A stretch of 64,000 bases of DNA from Draconibacterium sediminis (GTDB lineage: Bacteria > Bacteroidota > Bacteroidia > Bacteroidales > Prolixibacteraceae). Of the stretch, positions 54,156-62,680 are shown piece by piece. The translations under genes and the position numbers were made by a program. Position 1 is the stretch's first letter; every line of letters starts with the position of its first letter. The stretch lies in contig NZ_JRHC01000008.1 in the NCBI RefSeq assembly GCF_000949475.1, positions 62,001 to 126,000 on the forward strand, read 5' to 3'. The notes beneath the pieces are model-generated. The model saw nothing but the letters and a program-made list of their open reading frames with translations. It was not told the origin of the DNA and did not search any database.

Positions 54156-55607
54156 TCAACCTAAAATCATCCCAATAATAGTAGCACTCATCAACGAGGC
54201 CAGTGTGCCCGCCAACAGTGCACGCATTCCGTATTGCGAAAGCAGTACCCGACGTTTTGGTGCCAGTGCACCGATTCCGCCAATCTGAATTCCGATTGAT
54301 GAGAAGTTGGCAAAACCACACAATATATAAGTCGCCATAATAATCGACTTGGTTTCGGCAAACGCACCGGCGGCTTTTAGGTCGGCTAGCGAAACATAAC
54401 CGATAAATTCGGTCAGAATCAGCTTCTCGCCCAGTAAACGACCTACAACAGCAATATCCTCGGGACACACACCAATCAGCCACATAATGGGCGAAAAGGT
54501 GTAGCCTAATATAAACTGCAGCGACAGCTCATCGTATTTTCCATCGGTAATATTGGCAATAACATCGTTCAAATGCGTGATGGCACCCACTTTGGTAAAT
54601 ATAAAATTGAACATGGCAATAAAAGCAATAAAAGCCAAAAGCATTGCAGCCACGTTTACAGCCAGTTTTACGCCTTCTGTTGTTCCGTTTGTAATGGCAT
54701 CCAGCACGTTGCTTCCAATTTTATCGCGGCTTACGTCAATCGTTTTATTAATTGCGTCGGTTGGCGGAACAAGCATTTTTGAAAAAACTATAGCTGCCGG
54801 AGCTGCCATAACCGATGCAGTAAGCAGGTGTTTGGCAAATTCAAGACGAAGTTGCGGATCATCGCCACCAAGCAAAGCAATGTATGCCGCTAAAACACCT
54901 CCTGCAAGCGTTGCCATTCCACCGGTCATTACCAGCAGAATCTCTGATTTACTCATTTTATCGAGGTAAGCTTTAATCATCAGTGGCGATTCGGTTTGTC
55001 CAAGGAAAATATTACCGGCAACAGAAAGAGCTTCTGCTCCTGAAATTCGAAGAACTCTGGTAAACACCCAAGCCAGCCCGTACACAATTTTTTGAATAAT
55101 GCCCCAGTAGAATAACAAACTAGTTAAGGCCGAAAAAAAGATAATTGTTGGCAACACCTGGAAAAGAAAAATATAACCATAAGTATCGGCATCCATCAGG
55201 TCGCCCAAAAGAAAGATACTTCCCTCTTTGGTAAAGTCGAGCACCTTAACGAATATCTTTCCGAAAAACTCAAAGCCCGTTTGTACAACGGGTACATACA
55301 AAACACCAAGCGCCAGCAAAATTTGCATGGCCAAACCAATTCCAACGGTTCGCCAGGGTATATTACGGCGATCGGAACTAAATATATACCCCACAAAAAC
55401 CAACACTACCATTCCTAACAATCCCCGAAAAAGGGTCATAATTGAAAAAGGCGTTTGTCGTTCTTTTGCCAAAAGAATATTTGAAGTATCGGTTTGTTGT
55501 GCTGCTGCGTCGGCTGCCGCAAGCATTGTTTCGCCGGCATGTGCCGCCAACGGTTGTATAAAGAAAATGCCGGTAATTACTACCAGCAACATTATCATGC
55601 GTTTCAT
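54156..55607 (-). CDS. nupC: Concentrative nucleoside transporter (NupC family)
   Basis: A 483-residue membrane protein. An N-terminal signal-like segment and a ~40-residue periplasmic part precede the transporter body, which has the CNT signature NIFLGQTESPLMIKAYL, the GGMATLAGGVLAAYIALLGG helix and the FANFSSIGIQIGGIGALAPKRR motif. It should import nucleosides with H+ or Na+. The N-terminal extension is longer than in E. coli NupC but is usual in Bacteroidota relatives. It is on the same strand as the SusC/SusD genes but 508 bp upstream, so probably separate. Confidence 0.92.
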   Translation of the reverse strand: MKRMIMLLVVITGIFFIQPLAAHAGETMLAAADAAAQQTDTSNILLAKERQTPFSIMTLFRGLLGMVVLVFVGYIFSSDRRNIPWRTVGIGLAMQILLALGVLYVPVVQTGFEFFGKIFVKVLDFTKEGSIFLLGDLMDADTYGYIFLFQVLPTIIFFSALTSLLFYWGIIQKIVYGLAWVFTRVLRISGAEALSVAGNIFLGQTESPLMIKAYLDKMSKSEILLVMTGGMATLAGGVLAAYIALLGGDDPQLRLEFAKHLLTASVMAAPAAIVFSKMLVPPTDAINKTIDVSRDKIGSNVLDAITNGTTEGVKLAVNVAAMLLAFIAFIAMFNFIFTKVGAITHLNDVIANITDGKYDELSLQFILGYTFSPIMWLIGVCPEDIAVVGRLLGEKLILTEFIGYVSLADLKAAGAFAETKSIIMATYILCGFANFSSIGIQIGGIGALAPKRRVLLSQYGMRALLAGTLASLMSATIIGMILG

Positions 55608-55629
55608 ATGAATATATTTCTTCTTTTTT

Positions 55630-55697
55630 CACCCCTATCCCTGCTTCGCAGCGATTGTCCCCTCAAGGGGACAGGAGCCCAAGGGGCGACAGGGGTG
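55630..55697. repeat. CACCCCT...AGGGGTG palindromic intergenic element
   Basis: Outer arms CACCCCT (55630-55636) and AGGGGTG (55691-55697) pair, and TCCCCTCAAGGGGA forms an inner hairpin. Similar CCCCTC/GAGGGG strings are near 15240-15330. It lies between the nuclease-family gene and nupC. Confidence 0.55.
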
Positions 55698-55720
55698 ATT
55701 TTGAACTTCCTATAATCGGT

Positions 55721-56311
55721 TTACTTCTCTCGTTTATTCAATTCATCGCGAATAATCGATGCCTTTTCATAATCTTCGTCTTCGATGGCCTCGTTTAGCA
55801 ATTCCTGCAAATCACTTGTTGAATATTGCGAATACGAAGAACCGGTCGTTTCGGGCTCTTCTTCATCCATCATACTGCGCACCGGAGAGTCTTCATCATC
55901 CGATTCCAATACAATTCCGGCTTTCTGTAAAATTTCTTCCGAGGTATAAATCGGGCATCTGAAACGTAGTGCCAAAGCAACGGCATCCGATGTGCGCGAA
56001 TCAATACGAATCTCTTTGCCGTTCATCTCACACAAAAGCTCGGAATAAAAAATGCCTTCTTCCAGCTTATATATGGTTACCTCCAGCAAAGCGATATCAA
56101 ATGCCAGAGCAATATTTTTTATTAAATCGTGAGTAAGTGGCCGCGGAGGTTTTAACCCTTCCAACTGAATGGCAATTGCCTGTGCTTCAACCGGTCCGAT
56201 AATTATAGGAATTCTGCGTTCTCCATCTTCTTCTGCCAACACCAACGCATAAGCCCCCGATTGGGTTTGACTTACCGATAATCCTAAAATGTTTAAGCGT
56301 ATTTTTTGCAT
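55721..56311 (-). CDS. Bifunctional nuclease domain (DUF151) protein with UVR motif
   Basis: A 196-residue protein starting MQKIRLNILGLSVSQTQSGAYALVLAEEDG; I chose the ATG at 56311 rather than 56356 because the family N-terminus starts here. The DUF151 core (RRIPIIIGPVEAQAIAIQLEG, PRPLTHDLI, SRTSDAVALALRFRCPIYTSEEIL) is followed by an acidic linker and a C-terminal UvrB/UvrC-like motif (LQELLNEAIEDEDYEKASIIRDELNKR). Members from other bacteria and plants have been reported to have RNase and DNase activity. This layout is common in Bacteroidota. Confidence 0.9.
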   Translation of the reverse strand: MQKIRLNILGLSVSQTQSGAYALVLAEEDGERRIPIIIGPVEAQAIAIQLEGLKPPRPLTHDLIKNIALAFDIALLEVTIYKLEEGIFYSELLCEMNGKEIRIDSRTSDAVALALRFRCPIYTSEEILQKAGIVLESDDEDSPVRSMMDEEEPETTGSSYSQYSTSDLQELLNEAIEDEDYEKASIIRDELNKREK

Positions 56312-56513
56312 GCTAACGTTTGCCCTGTATCTTTTCGACGAAAACAAATATAACAATCATTTTGGTTATGTCGGTAATTATTAAAAAGGATTTACTCAAA
56401 CACTAATCTATGCTGAACAACATCGTAGTAGATATTGACAAACAGGGACAAAAGGTATTAACTTTGTATAGTTCATTATTTTTGTAGTATTTATTAACTA
56501 AAGTATTCGAACC

Positions 56514-57335
56514 ATGAGAAAGTTAAAAGCAGACAGAGGCATACAAGGATTGATTCCGGCCATCATCTCACTTGTACTCTTCTTCTTATGTTTCATTTTT
56601 TTCGATCTCAGAGTAGCTTTTACAACACTGGGGATCCTGATTCTATTCTATTCGCTGGCATTCGGATTCTGGTCGTTTTATAAAACAGGCAATTATTACA
56701 TGCTGGTGAGCACTTTCTACCTGCTATCGCTGGGCGGGGTAATGGTATTGATGAAAGTTCCTGAAAGTCTGCATGAGCCGGTCCCCCAACTCCCGGATGA
56801 ATTCAAAGTTGTTCTGGTGTTTTTTTACCTCTTGTTGTTTTGGTTGATCTACGGAATGGTAACCAAACGATTTAATTACCGCGGACGAGAAGTACTGGAA
56901 CTGGCGGCATGGGATGTGGAAGAAGGACCGGAATCGTACACAGAGCGGCCACGCCCCGCAGGAGTGGTTGATTACTCGAAATACGACATTATCGATTTCA
57001 CAAACCACCTGAGACGCATAATGATTGGAATGACCTACGAGGAAGAAAACAGGGTATTGATTGTTCCGATAAAGTATGGGCAGGAATGGGGTGCTTTGTA
57101 TAATCCCAATTTTAATTACCTGGAAAAAACCTGGATCGCTTTCAATTTCGACGGACAGGTATCGGTACATATTTCGCGAAAAGATTACCTCAATTACAAA
57201 GAAGATCTGGCATTCGATCACCTTTGCGAATCGATGGGAAAGTTGTTTATCTCCTTTGCCGATTTTTACATGCGGGGAGATAAAGTGCGGATTTTAGACC
57301 GGTTGAATTCGGTTAAACTTGGAATATTTTCATAA
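56514..57335 (+). CDS. Membrane protein of unknown function, 273 aa
   Basis: Four hydrophobic segments (about residues 13-30, 35-52, 60-78 and 98-115) are followed by a soluble C-terminal domain of ~150 residues with YDIIDFTNHLRRIMIGMTYEEENRVLIVPIKYGQ and VSVHISRKDYLNYK. No named family is recognised. Its stop is 1 bp before the ATG of the winged-helix gene, so they are probably translationally coupled, suggesting the membrane protein senses or is regulated with that transcription factor. Confidence 0.75.
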   Translation: MRKLKADRGIQGLIPAIISLVLFFLCFIFFDLRVAFTTLGILILFYSLAFGFWSFYKTGNYYMLVSTFYLLSLGGVMVLMKVPESLHEPVPQLPDEFKVVLVFFYLLLFWLIYGMVTKRFNYRGREVLELAAWDVEEGPESYTERPRPAGVVDYSKYDIIDFTNHLRRIMIGMTYEEENRVLIVPIKYGQEWGALYNPNFNYLEKTWIAFNFDGQVSVHISRKDYLNYKEDLAFDHLCESMGKLFISFADFYMRGDKVRILDRLNSVKLGIFS

Positions 57336-57336
57336 C

Positions 57337-57936
57337 ATGAACTTTGAAGACGCTGCCAGATTTGGCACATACATATCGAAAAACTATTCGAAAGATATTT
57401 TCAGGCTTTTGAACAATTACCGCGACATTTCAGCGTCGGAAGCTGCATCGCGACTAAGCATGCACATACAAACTGTTCAGGATTTTCTGGAAGCCATGGC
57501 CGACTTGGGAATACTTTCGAAAAAAGAAGTTACAGAACGTAAACGTCCGTATTTTCGTTATACCCTCGAAAAACAAAAAATCGCCTTCGAAATCAACCTG
57601 CTGGAAGAATTGGGAAATTCCGGCGATACCAGTTTGGAGCAATCGAAAATACGTGAAAAAAGAAATGCCGGTGTACGATTCTCTATGGCTCGCAGCGGAC
57701 AGTATTTTAGCAACCTTGCTATTTGGGTTGGGAAAGGGCGCGAACGGTCTGAAAAGAAAATCAATCTTACTACTGCACAGGGGAAGTTCCTCTATAATTT
57801 GCCATTCCCTGATGGTGAACATCTGTCTCTTGAAGAGATTCGGGTAAAAGCCGGAGTTGAACCGGAGCACATGCCCGAAATCAAAGACTTGGTTGAAGAT
57901 CTCATTCAATACAAAGTTATTGAAGTTATTGGCTGA
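57337..57936 (+). CDS. Winged-helix DNA-binding protein, ArsR/MarR-like
   Basis: A 199-residue protein. The N-terminal half has a helix-turn-helix profile: RDISASEAASRLSMHIQTVQDFLEAMADLGILSKKEVTERKRPYFRYTL, as in winged-helix regulators. The second half includes a basic stretch and a second domain (HLSLEEIRVKAGVEPEHMPEIKDLVEDLIQYKVI) that also looks like a winged helix. The ATG at 57337 begins MNFEDAARFG; the frame extends 6 codons earlier into the upstream gene. Probably a regulator working with the preceding membrane protein. Confidence 0.75.
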   Translation: MNFEDAARFGTYISKNYSKDIFRLLNNYRDISASEAASRLSMHIQTVQDFLEAMADLGILSKKEVTERKRPYFRYTLEKQKIAFEINLLEELGNSGDTSLEQSKIREKRNAGVRFSMARSGQYFSNLAIWVGKGRERSEKKINLTTAQGKFLYNLPFPDGEHLSLEEIRVKAGVEPEHMPEIKDLVEDLIQYKVIEVIG

Positions 57937-58032
57937 GAAATAAGTTGAAAATTTCCCGGCGTTCTAAACTTTTTCTCAAAGGAATGTAGTTTTTCTTGTT
58001 TCGCTGCGACCAACAAGGTGAAAGAAAAAAAG

Positions 58033-58530
58033 ATGAAAGTGCTGAGATCGAAGAAAAAGGAGTTCAGTGAAATGATCGAAAAACACCAGGCGATCATTCA
58101 TAGAGTAACAATGGTTTATACCAATGGGCCGGCCGACCGTGAAGACCTTTTTCAGGAAATCTGCCTGCAGCTATGGAGATCGTATCCAAATTTCAGGGAG
58201 GAAGCAAAATTCAGTACCTGGATGTACAGAGTAGCACTGAATACAGCAATTAGCAACGTGCGAAAAAAGAACAGGGATATTCATTTTGAACAGCTGCTCG
58301 ACAACGATCGTATGGAAACAGAATCTTCTGACGAGAAGGAACAAATTCAACTGCTGTACCGGGCTATCTCAAAATTGAACCGGATCGACAAAGCGCTGAT
58401 TCTGCTTTGGCTCGACGAAAAAAGTTACGACGAAATAGCTTCGATACTGGGAATCTCGAAAACGAACGTAAGCGTAAAACTGGTTCGGATTAAGCGAAAA
58501 TTGGAGGAAATGATTTTCACACAAGAGTAA
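58033..58530 (+). CDS. ECF-type sigma factor (paralog of 9288-9776)
   Basis: A 165-residue sigma-70 family protein. Region 2 contains DREDLFQEICLQLWRSYPNF and STWMYRVALNTAI, and region 4 IDKALILLWLDEKSYDEIASILGI. The core is very similar to the sigma factor at 9.3 kb, with the STWMYRVALNTAI string identical. GTG at 58018 opens the frame five codons earlier; the ATG at 58033 is the more usual start. It is 5 bp upstream of its membrane partner gene. Confidence 0.88.
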   Translation: MKVLRSKKKEFSEMIEKHQAIIHRVTMVYTNGPADREDLFQEICLQLWRSYPNFREEAKFSTWMYRVALNTAISNVRKKNRDIHFEQLLDNDRMETESSDEKEQIQLLYRAISKLNRIDKALILLWLDEKSYDEIASILGISKTNVSVKLVRIKRKLEEMIFTQE

Positions 58531-58535
58531 AAGCC

Positions 58536-59276
58536 ATGAACGATAAAAAATTAAAAGATATGTGGAACAAAGCAGAAACCCTGATGGAAGCTTCTGATTA
58601 TAAAAGCTCGTCTATCGAACAGTTTATTTCCGGGCGCTCTAACGATACTACTCAAAAAATTAAGACCATGATCATTTTCGATCTTGTTTTAAAAGCTATC
58701 TCACTTTGTGTGCTGGCCATTGACTTTGTTCTCTATTTTGGCACCACCAACGTAATGTCGGTTACTATTGCAGGAATTGTGTTACTTCTTCCTTTAATTT
58801 TCATGCAATACAAAATGTTGAACCGCTTTTCCGAGGCGGCTGACAACGGACAAAACACTCGCGACAAGCTGGCTTACATGCTCACTTACCTAAAAACAAA
58901 GTTCTTTACTACTCTACTTTCCGTATCGGGCACTTACCTCTTCGGCTTTATCGCCGGATCGTTGGTTTATTTTTATACTGCCTACGGTTATGTGCGACCG
59001 CTCGACGGTGTAGATTTTGTGGTATTTCTAACTTTTATCCTTATAGGTATTGCTTTTAACTTCTTTGTTAACCAGGGACAGGTAAAATACCACATTAAAC
59101 ACCTCGAAATCTGTTTGAATGATCTAAATGACAAAAACCTGGAACTGGTTTCTGAAAACATTGAACTACAACGAAAACGCGACCGGTCCAATAAAATACT
59201 GTTGGCATTGGTTCTTGTTATCGGAATTCTACTGCTTGTTATTGTATTTAAAAACATTGGTTTTATCATCAAATAA
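58536..59276 (+). CDS. Sigma-factor-linked membrane protein, 246 aa (paralog of 9782-10459)
   Basis: The soluble head starts MNDKKLKDMWNKAETLM, with the same LKxxW pattern as the protein at 9782. Hydrophobic helices follow near residues 50-70, 80-92, 115-140, 150-172 and 218-243, plus a coiled segment (LEICLNDLNDKNLELVSENIELQRKRDR) before the last helix. It probably controls the preceding sigma factor, by inference from the conserved gene pair; no anti-sigma motif is visible. Confidence 0.78.
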   Translation: MNDKKLKDMWNKAETLMEASDYKSSSIEQFISGRSNDTTQKIKTMIIFDLVLKAISLCVLAIDFVLYFGTTNVMSVTIAGIVLLLPLIFMQYKMLNRFSEAADNGQNTRDKLAYMLTYLKTKFFTTLLSVSGTYLFGFIAGSLVYFYTAYGYVRPLDGVDFVVFLTFILIGIAFNFFVNQGQVKYHIKHLEICLNDLNDKNLELVSENIELQRKRDRSNKILLALVLVIGILLLVIVFKNIGFIIK

Positions 59277-59327
59277 ACCGAACAAGGAACAGTGAACGTA
59301 CTGTTCATCAACCAAAAATTTACTGCC

Positions 59328-61349
59328 ATGAAAACAATAAAAACCATAAGTTGGCTATTGCTGTCTACTTTTTTATGGGTAGCAGCAGCCGGGCAGACCT
59401 TAAACGACCTGCCGAGAAAAATGACTTACGCTGTTGAAATCAGCGGTGTACTTTGCGGCTATTCCGAGTCGACCATAACTACCATTGAAAAAGATGGCCA
59501 AAAGTTACTGAGTGTGAATACAGAGGCACTGGTAAAACAACGTGCCCTGGGTGGTGATGTGGAGTTAACTATTACTGAGTCTGCCTTAATTTCTCCCGAA
59601 ACCGAACTTCCGGTTTTGGTTGAACAGCGTTTTAAAACCAACGCAGAAGTGTACTCATGTGCCAGTTTTAATAACAGAGTTGCGTATTTTACTTCCGTAG
59701 AAGGTGGCGAACCTCGGGCAATTCAGTTGCCCGATGATGTTATTCTGGAGAATACTCTTTCTTATCCGCATTTGATGACCGACTTTATCCAGGGAGAAGC
59801 AAAAGAGAAAGAATACAAAGTTTTCGATGTTCAGAATGGAGAGATTATAATAAAAACTTACACTCGGATTGGAGAAGAACAACTCGAACTGAAAGGAGCC
59901 ACTTATAATACAACAGTATTAGCGGAATTCAATCACCAAGCCGGCACTAGTACAAAACTCTGGCTGAATAACGAAAACAGTCACGCTTTAAAAATAAGCA
60001 CTTCAAACCGTCTAATTTACCTGGCCGACGAATCCTTGAAAAAGAGCATACAAGTTGTGGATGTCGACAATTTGCTTTTTGCCCGAGTTGGTAAAGTTAT
60101 TGCGAATGTTCACGCCATTTCTTCAATGAGAATTGAAGCGACCATACAATCAGAGGGTGAAATAATTACCGCTGAGAGCCTTAATTTTGCAGGGCAGAAA
60201 TTCGAAGGAACTGTAAGCAATAATTTAATTGAAGGTGTATTTGAAGTTGATCGGCAACATTACACCGGCGAAAATGCGCCACCTTTTCCACCCCAATTTT
60301 CAGATGAAAAACTCGGAAAATACCTTGAACCGGAAAGATTGATGGAGTCTGATCATCCGGTTTTGATCAAAGAAGCAAAACGAATTACTCAAGATTCAAA
60401 AGATGCCTGGGAAGCTACAGTAAAACTCAGCACATGGGTTGGAGAAAATATTATAGGGGCCATTCCCGGAGGAACTTCCGCAATTAACACCTACAATACA
60501 CGAGAAGGCGAATGCGGCTCCCACTCGCGATTACTGGCAGCATTTTGCCGGGCTGTTGGTATCCCGGCACGACTTTCAATTGGCTGCATGTACATTTCGT
60601 ATGCAGGTGGTTGCTTTTACCAACACGCCTGGACCGAAGTTTACATGGGCGATGCCGGCTGGGTAGCTGTTGATGCTACTGCACATGAATTCGATTTTGT
60701 GGATGCCGGACATATCCGATTGGGTGAAAAAACGACCTTCAATCCGAAAGCGATGAAAATCCTGGATTATCAAATGGAAAACGAAACGGCTGATAATTCA
60801 GTGCCCGATGAATACAAAAAATACCTGGGTAATTACTTGTTTGAAGAACGAAACAGCATGTTTAAGATTCTCTATCAGGATGGTTACCTAGCTGTTGATA
60901 TTCCCAACTCACAAGTATTGGCGCTTAATCCACCCGACGAGAATGGGGTGTTTTATCCTATAGTTACCAGGCAGTTGAATTTTTCTTTCGGAACCGACAT
61001 CTACGGAAACATCGCAACCATGAAATTGCAACAGGTAATTCCTTTGGGTAAAAAGTTTGAGCAAAACAGCATCCCTTCCGAAATGCCGGAAGAAATGTGG
61101 CCACTTATTGGAAATTACTGGTTTGCACAGGCACAAGCCGATTTTAAAGTGATTTATGAAGACGGAGTGCTTTCTCTAATGAATCCTTTGGCAAACGAAA
61201 CGGTAAGATTACCAGAACATACCGCAACCGGTTTATGGAAAGACGAAACCGGGAATAATGAAGTTGAGTTTGAGAGAAACGATGCTAATGAAGTTGTAAG
61301 AATGCTTCTGTATGTAAATTTTTATTTGAAGAAACAGATTGAACTTTAA
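59328..61349 (+). CDS. Exported transglutaminase-like protein
   Basis: A 673-residue protein. The ATG at 59328 begins a signal peptide (KTIKTISWLLLSTFLWVAAAGQ), better than the in-frame ATG 36 bp earlier. An N-terminal beta-rich domain (residues about 25-350) is followed by a transglutaminase/protease-like core: Cys396 in REGECGSHSRL, His433 in FYQHAWTEVY and Asp449 in GWVAVDATAHEF form the triad. A C-terminal pair of domains with NYLFEERNSMFKILYQDGYLAVDIP and NYWFAQAQADFKVIYEDGVLSLMNP repeats follows. Substrate unknown; peptide or isopeptide chemistry in the periplasm is plausible. Confidence 0.83.
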   Translation: MKTIKTISWLLLSTFLWVAAAGQTLNDLPRKMTYAVEISGVLCGYSESTITTIEKDGQKLLSVNTEALVKQRALGGDVELTITESALISPETELPVLVEQRFKTNAEVYSCASFNNRVAYFTSVEGGEPRAIQLPDDVILENTLSYPHLMTDFIQGEAKEKEYKVFDVQNGEIIIKTYTRIGEEQLELKGATYNTTVLAEFNHQAGTSTKLWLNNENSHALKISTSNRLIYLADESLKKSIQVVDVDNLLFARVGKVIANVHAISSMRIEATIQSEGEIITAESLNFAGQKFEGTVSNNLIEGVFEVDRQHYTGENAPPFPPQFSDEKLGKYLEPERLMESDHPVLIKEAKRITQDSKDAWEATVKLSTWVGENIIGAIPGGTSAINTYNTREGECGSHSRLLAAFCRAVGIPARLSIGCMYISYAGGCFYQHAWTEVYMGDAGWVAVDATAHEFDFVDAGHIRLGEKTTFNPKAMKILDYQMENETADNSVPDEYKKYLGNYLFEERNSMFKILYQDGYLAVDIPNSQVLALNPPDENGVFYPIVTRQLNFSFGTDIYGNIATMKLQQVIPLGKKFEQNSIPSEMPEEMWPLIGNYWFAQAQADFKVIYEDGVLSLMNPLANETVRLPEHTATGLWKDETGNNEVEFERNDANEVVRMLLYVNFYLKKQIEL

Positions 61350-61360
61350 AAACAACAGCC

Positions 61361-61546
61361 ATGAAATACAAAGTGCACAAACTAAAAGTTAACATGAACG
61401 AAGATCAGCAACTGCTGGAGCAATTTTTAAATAATTTACGCGGCGAAGTGGTATCGATTGTACCCAATATTAAGCCAATCTTCAGGCCAATGGGAGCCAC
61501 GGCCAAAGTCGATTTTCTGCTAATAATTGAAAAGCTTGTAAATTAG
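61361..61546 (+). CDS. Small conserved protein, 61 aa
   Basis: A short acidic-to-basic frame beginning MKYKVHKLKVNMNEDQQLLEQFLNN, with EVVSIVPNIKPIF and AKVDFLLIIEKLVN near the end. No motif or signal peptide. It starts 11 bp after the transglutaminase-like gene, with codon use like its neighbours, so it is likely real and in the same transcript. Function unknown. Confidence 0.65.
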   Translation: MKYKVHKLKVNMNEDQQLLEQFLNNLRGEVVSIVPNIKPIFRPMGATAKVDFLLIIEKLVN

Positions 61547-61567
61547 CTATCAATTTATTGGCATTTA

Positions 61568-61598
61568 TTTGCTAATTATCTAAAAATAACTACTTTTG
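61568..61598 (+). promoter_or_regulatory. Promoter of rplU-rpmA
   Basis: TTTG (61568-61571) and TACTTTTG (61591-61598) are 19 nt apart, an excellent match to the Bacteroidota consensus. The rplU ATG is 87 bp downstream, leaving a leader in which the family may be autoregulated by L21. Confidence 0.85.
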
Positions 61599-61684
61599 CA
61601 GTCCGAATTTTGAATCGATCAGGCTCGAATAAGTGAAATCCGATGCGATATCCGCCTGACGGTGTAAACATTAAAAGTGAAATT

Positions 61685-61996
61685 ATGTACGCGATTGTTG
61701 AAATTGCTGGACAGCAATTCAAAGTAGAAAAAGACAAGAAACTTTTCGTACATCACCTGGATGCAGAAGAAGGTGCATCGGTTGATTTCGACAAAGTATT
61801 GCTGGTTGACAACGACGGTAAAATAGCCGTTGGAACACCAACCGTAAAAGGTGCTAAAATTACAGCCAAAGTGCTGGAACATGTAAAAGGCGAAAAAGTG
61901 ATCGTTTTCAAAAAGAAACGTCGTAAGAGTTATCAGAAAATGAATGGTCACCGTCAGCAATTTACTCAAATTCAAGTAGAAACCATAGTTGGATAA
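61685..61996 (+). CDS. rplU: 50S ribosomal protein L21
   Basis: A 103-residue L21 protein starting [20 protein letters not shown], ending [25 protein letters not shown]. The frame opens upstream at 61643, but L21 proteins start with MYA, so the ATG at 61685 is used. Followed by rpmA 19 bp later, the usual gene order, so they are co-transcribed. Confidence 0.96.
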   Translation: MYAIVEIAGQQFKVEKDKKLFVHHLDAEEGASVDFDKVLLVDNDGKIAVGTPTVKGAKITAKVLEHVKGEKVIVFKKKRRKSYQKMNGHRQQFTQIQVETIVG

Positions 61997-62015
61997 CGAA
62001 TAAAAGAAATTTACC

Positions 62016-62585
62016 ATGGCTCACAAAAAAGGTGTAGGTAGTTCGAAAAACGGACGCGAATCGGAAAGTAAACGACTTGGAGTAAAAATTTACGGAGGTC
62101 AGTTTGCAAAAGCTGGTAATATATTAGTTCGCCAGCGTGGTACTCAACATTTTCCTGGCGACAATGTAGGTATTGGTAAAGACCATACTTTATTTGCATT
62201 GATCGACGGAACTGTTGTATTCAGAAAGAAAAGAAATAACCGCTCATATGTATCAGTAGCTCCTATTGTTGATGCTGATGTTGCAGTTGCTGAAGCTCCT
62301 GCAAAAGCTGCTCCTAAAAAAGAAGCTGCTCCGGTTGTTGAAGAAGTAAAAGAAGAAGCTCCTAAAGCTGAAGCAAAAGCAGCAGCCGAAGGTGACGATC
62401 TTACAAAATTAACTGGTGTAGGACCAAAATTAGCTGAAGTATTAGTTGAAGGTGGTTTTACAACTTACGCTGAAGTTGCTGCAGCATCTGTTGAAGCAAT
62501 TCAGAAAGTTCTTGAAGCTGCAGGAAGCCGCTACGCTTCAAAAGATCCACAACCATGGATTGAAGAAGCTAAAGGTTTAGCTTAA
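62016..62585 (+). CDS. rpmA: 50S ribosomal protein L27 fused to a helix-hairpin-helix domain
   Basis: Residues 1-85 are an ordinary L27 ([42 protein letters not shown]). It is followed by an Ala/Lys/Glu/Pro-rich linker (about 88-125) and then a domain of ~63 residues with [39 protein letters not shown], the helix-hairpin-helix pattern of nucleic-acid-binding proteins. Normal L27 ends near residue 85-90, so the extension doubles its size. No stop or frameshift breaks the frame, and codon use is that of a highly expressed gene throughout. The N-terminus is the plain MAHKKG form. Confidence 0.95.
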   Translation: MAHKKGVGSSKNGRESESKRLGVKIYGGQFAKAGNILVRQRGTQHFPGDNVGIGKDHTLFALIDGTVVFRKKRNNRSYVSVAPIVDADVAVAEAPAKAAPKKEAAPVVEEVKEEAPKAEAKAAAEGDDLTKLTGVGPKLAEVLVEGGFTTYAEVAAASVEAIQKVLEAAGSRYASKDPQPWIEEAKGLA

Positions 62586-62630
62586 GATATTGATAAACCA
62601 GAGGGTTTAACCTCCCTCAAAGGAAATAAG

Positions 62631-62662
62631 AAACTCCTGTCGGTACCGACAGGAGTTTTTTT
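62631..62662 (+). terminator. Terminator of rplU-rpmA
   Basis: AAACTCCTGTCGG (62631-62643) pairs perfectly with CCGACAGGAGTTT (62646-62658), followed by a T-run. Confidence 0.92.
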
Positions 62663-62680
62663 ATGGGAATTTTCGCTTTT

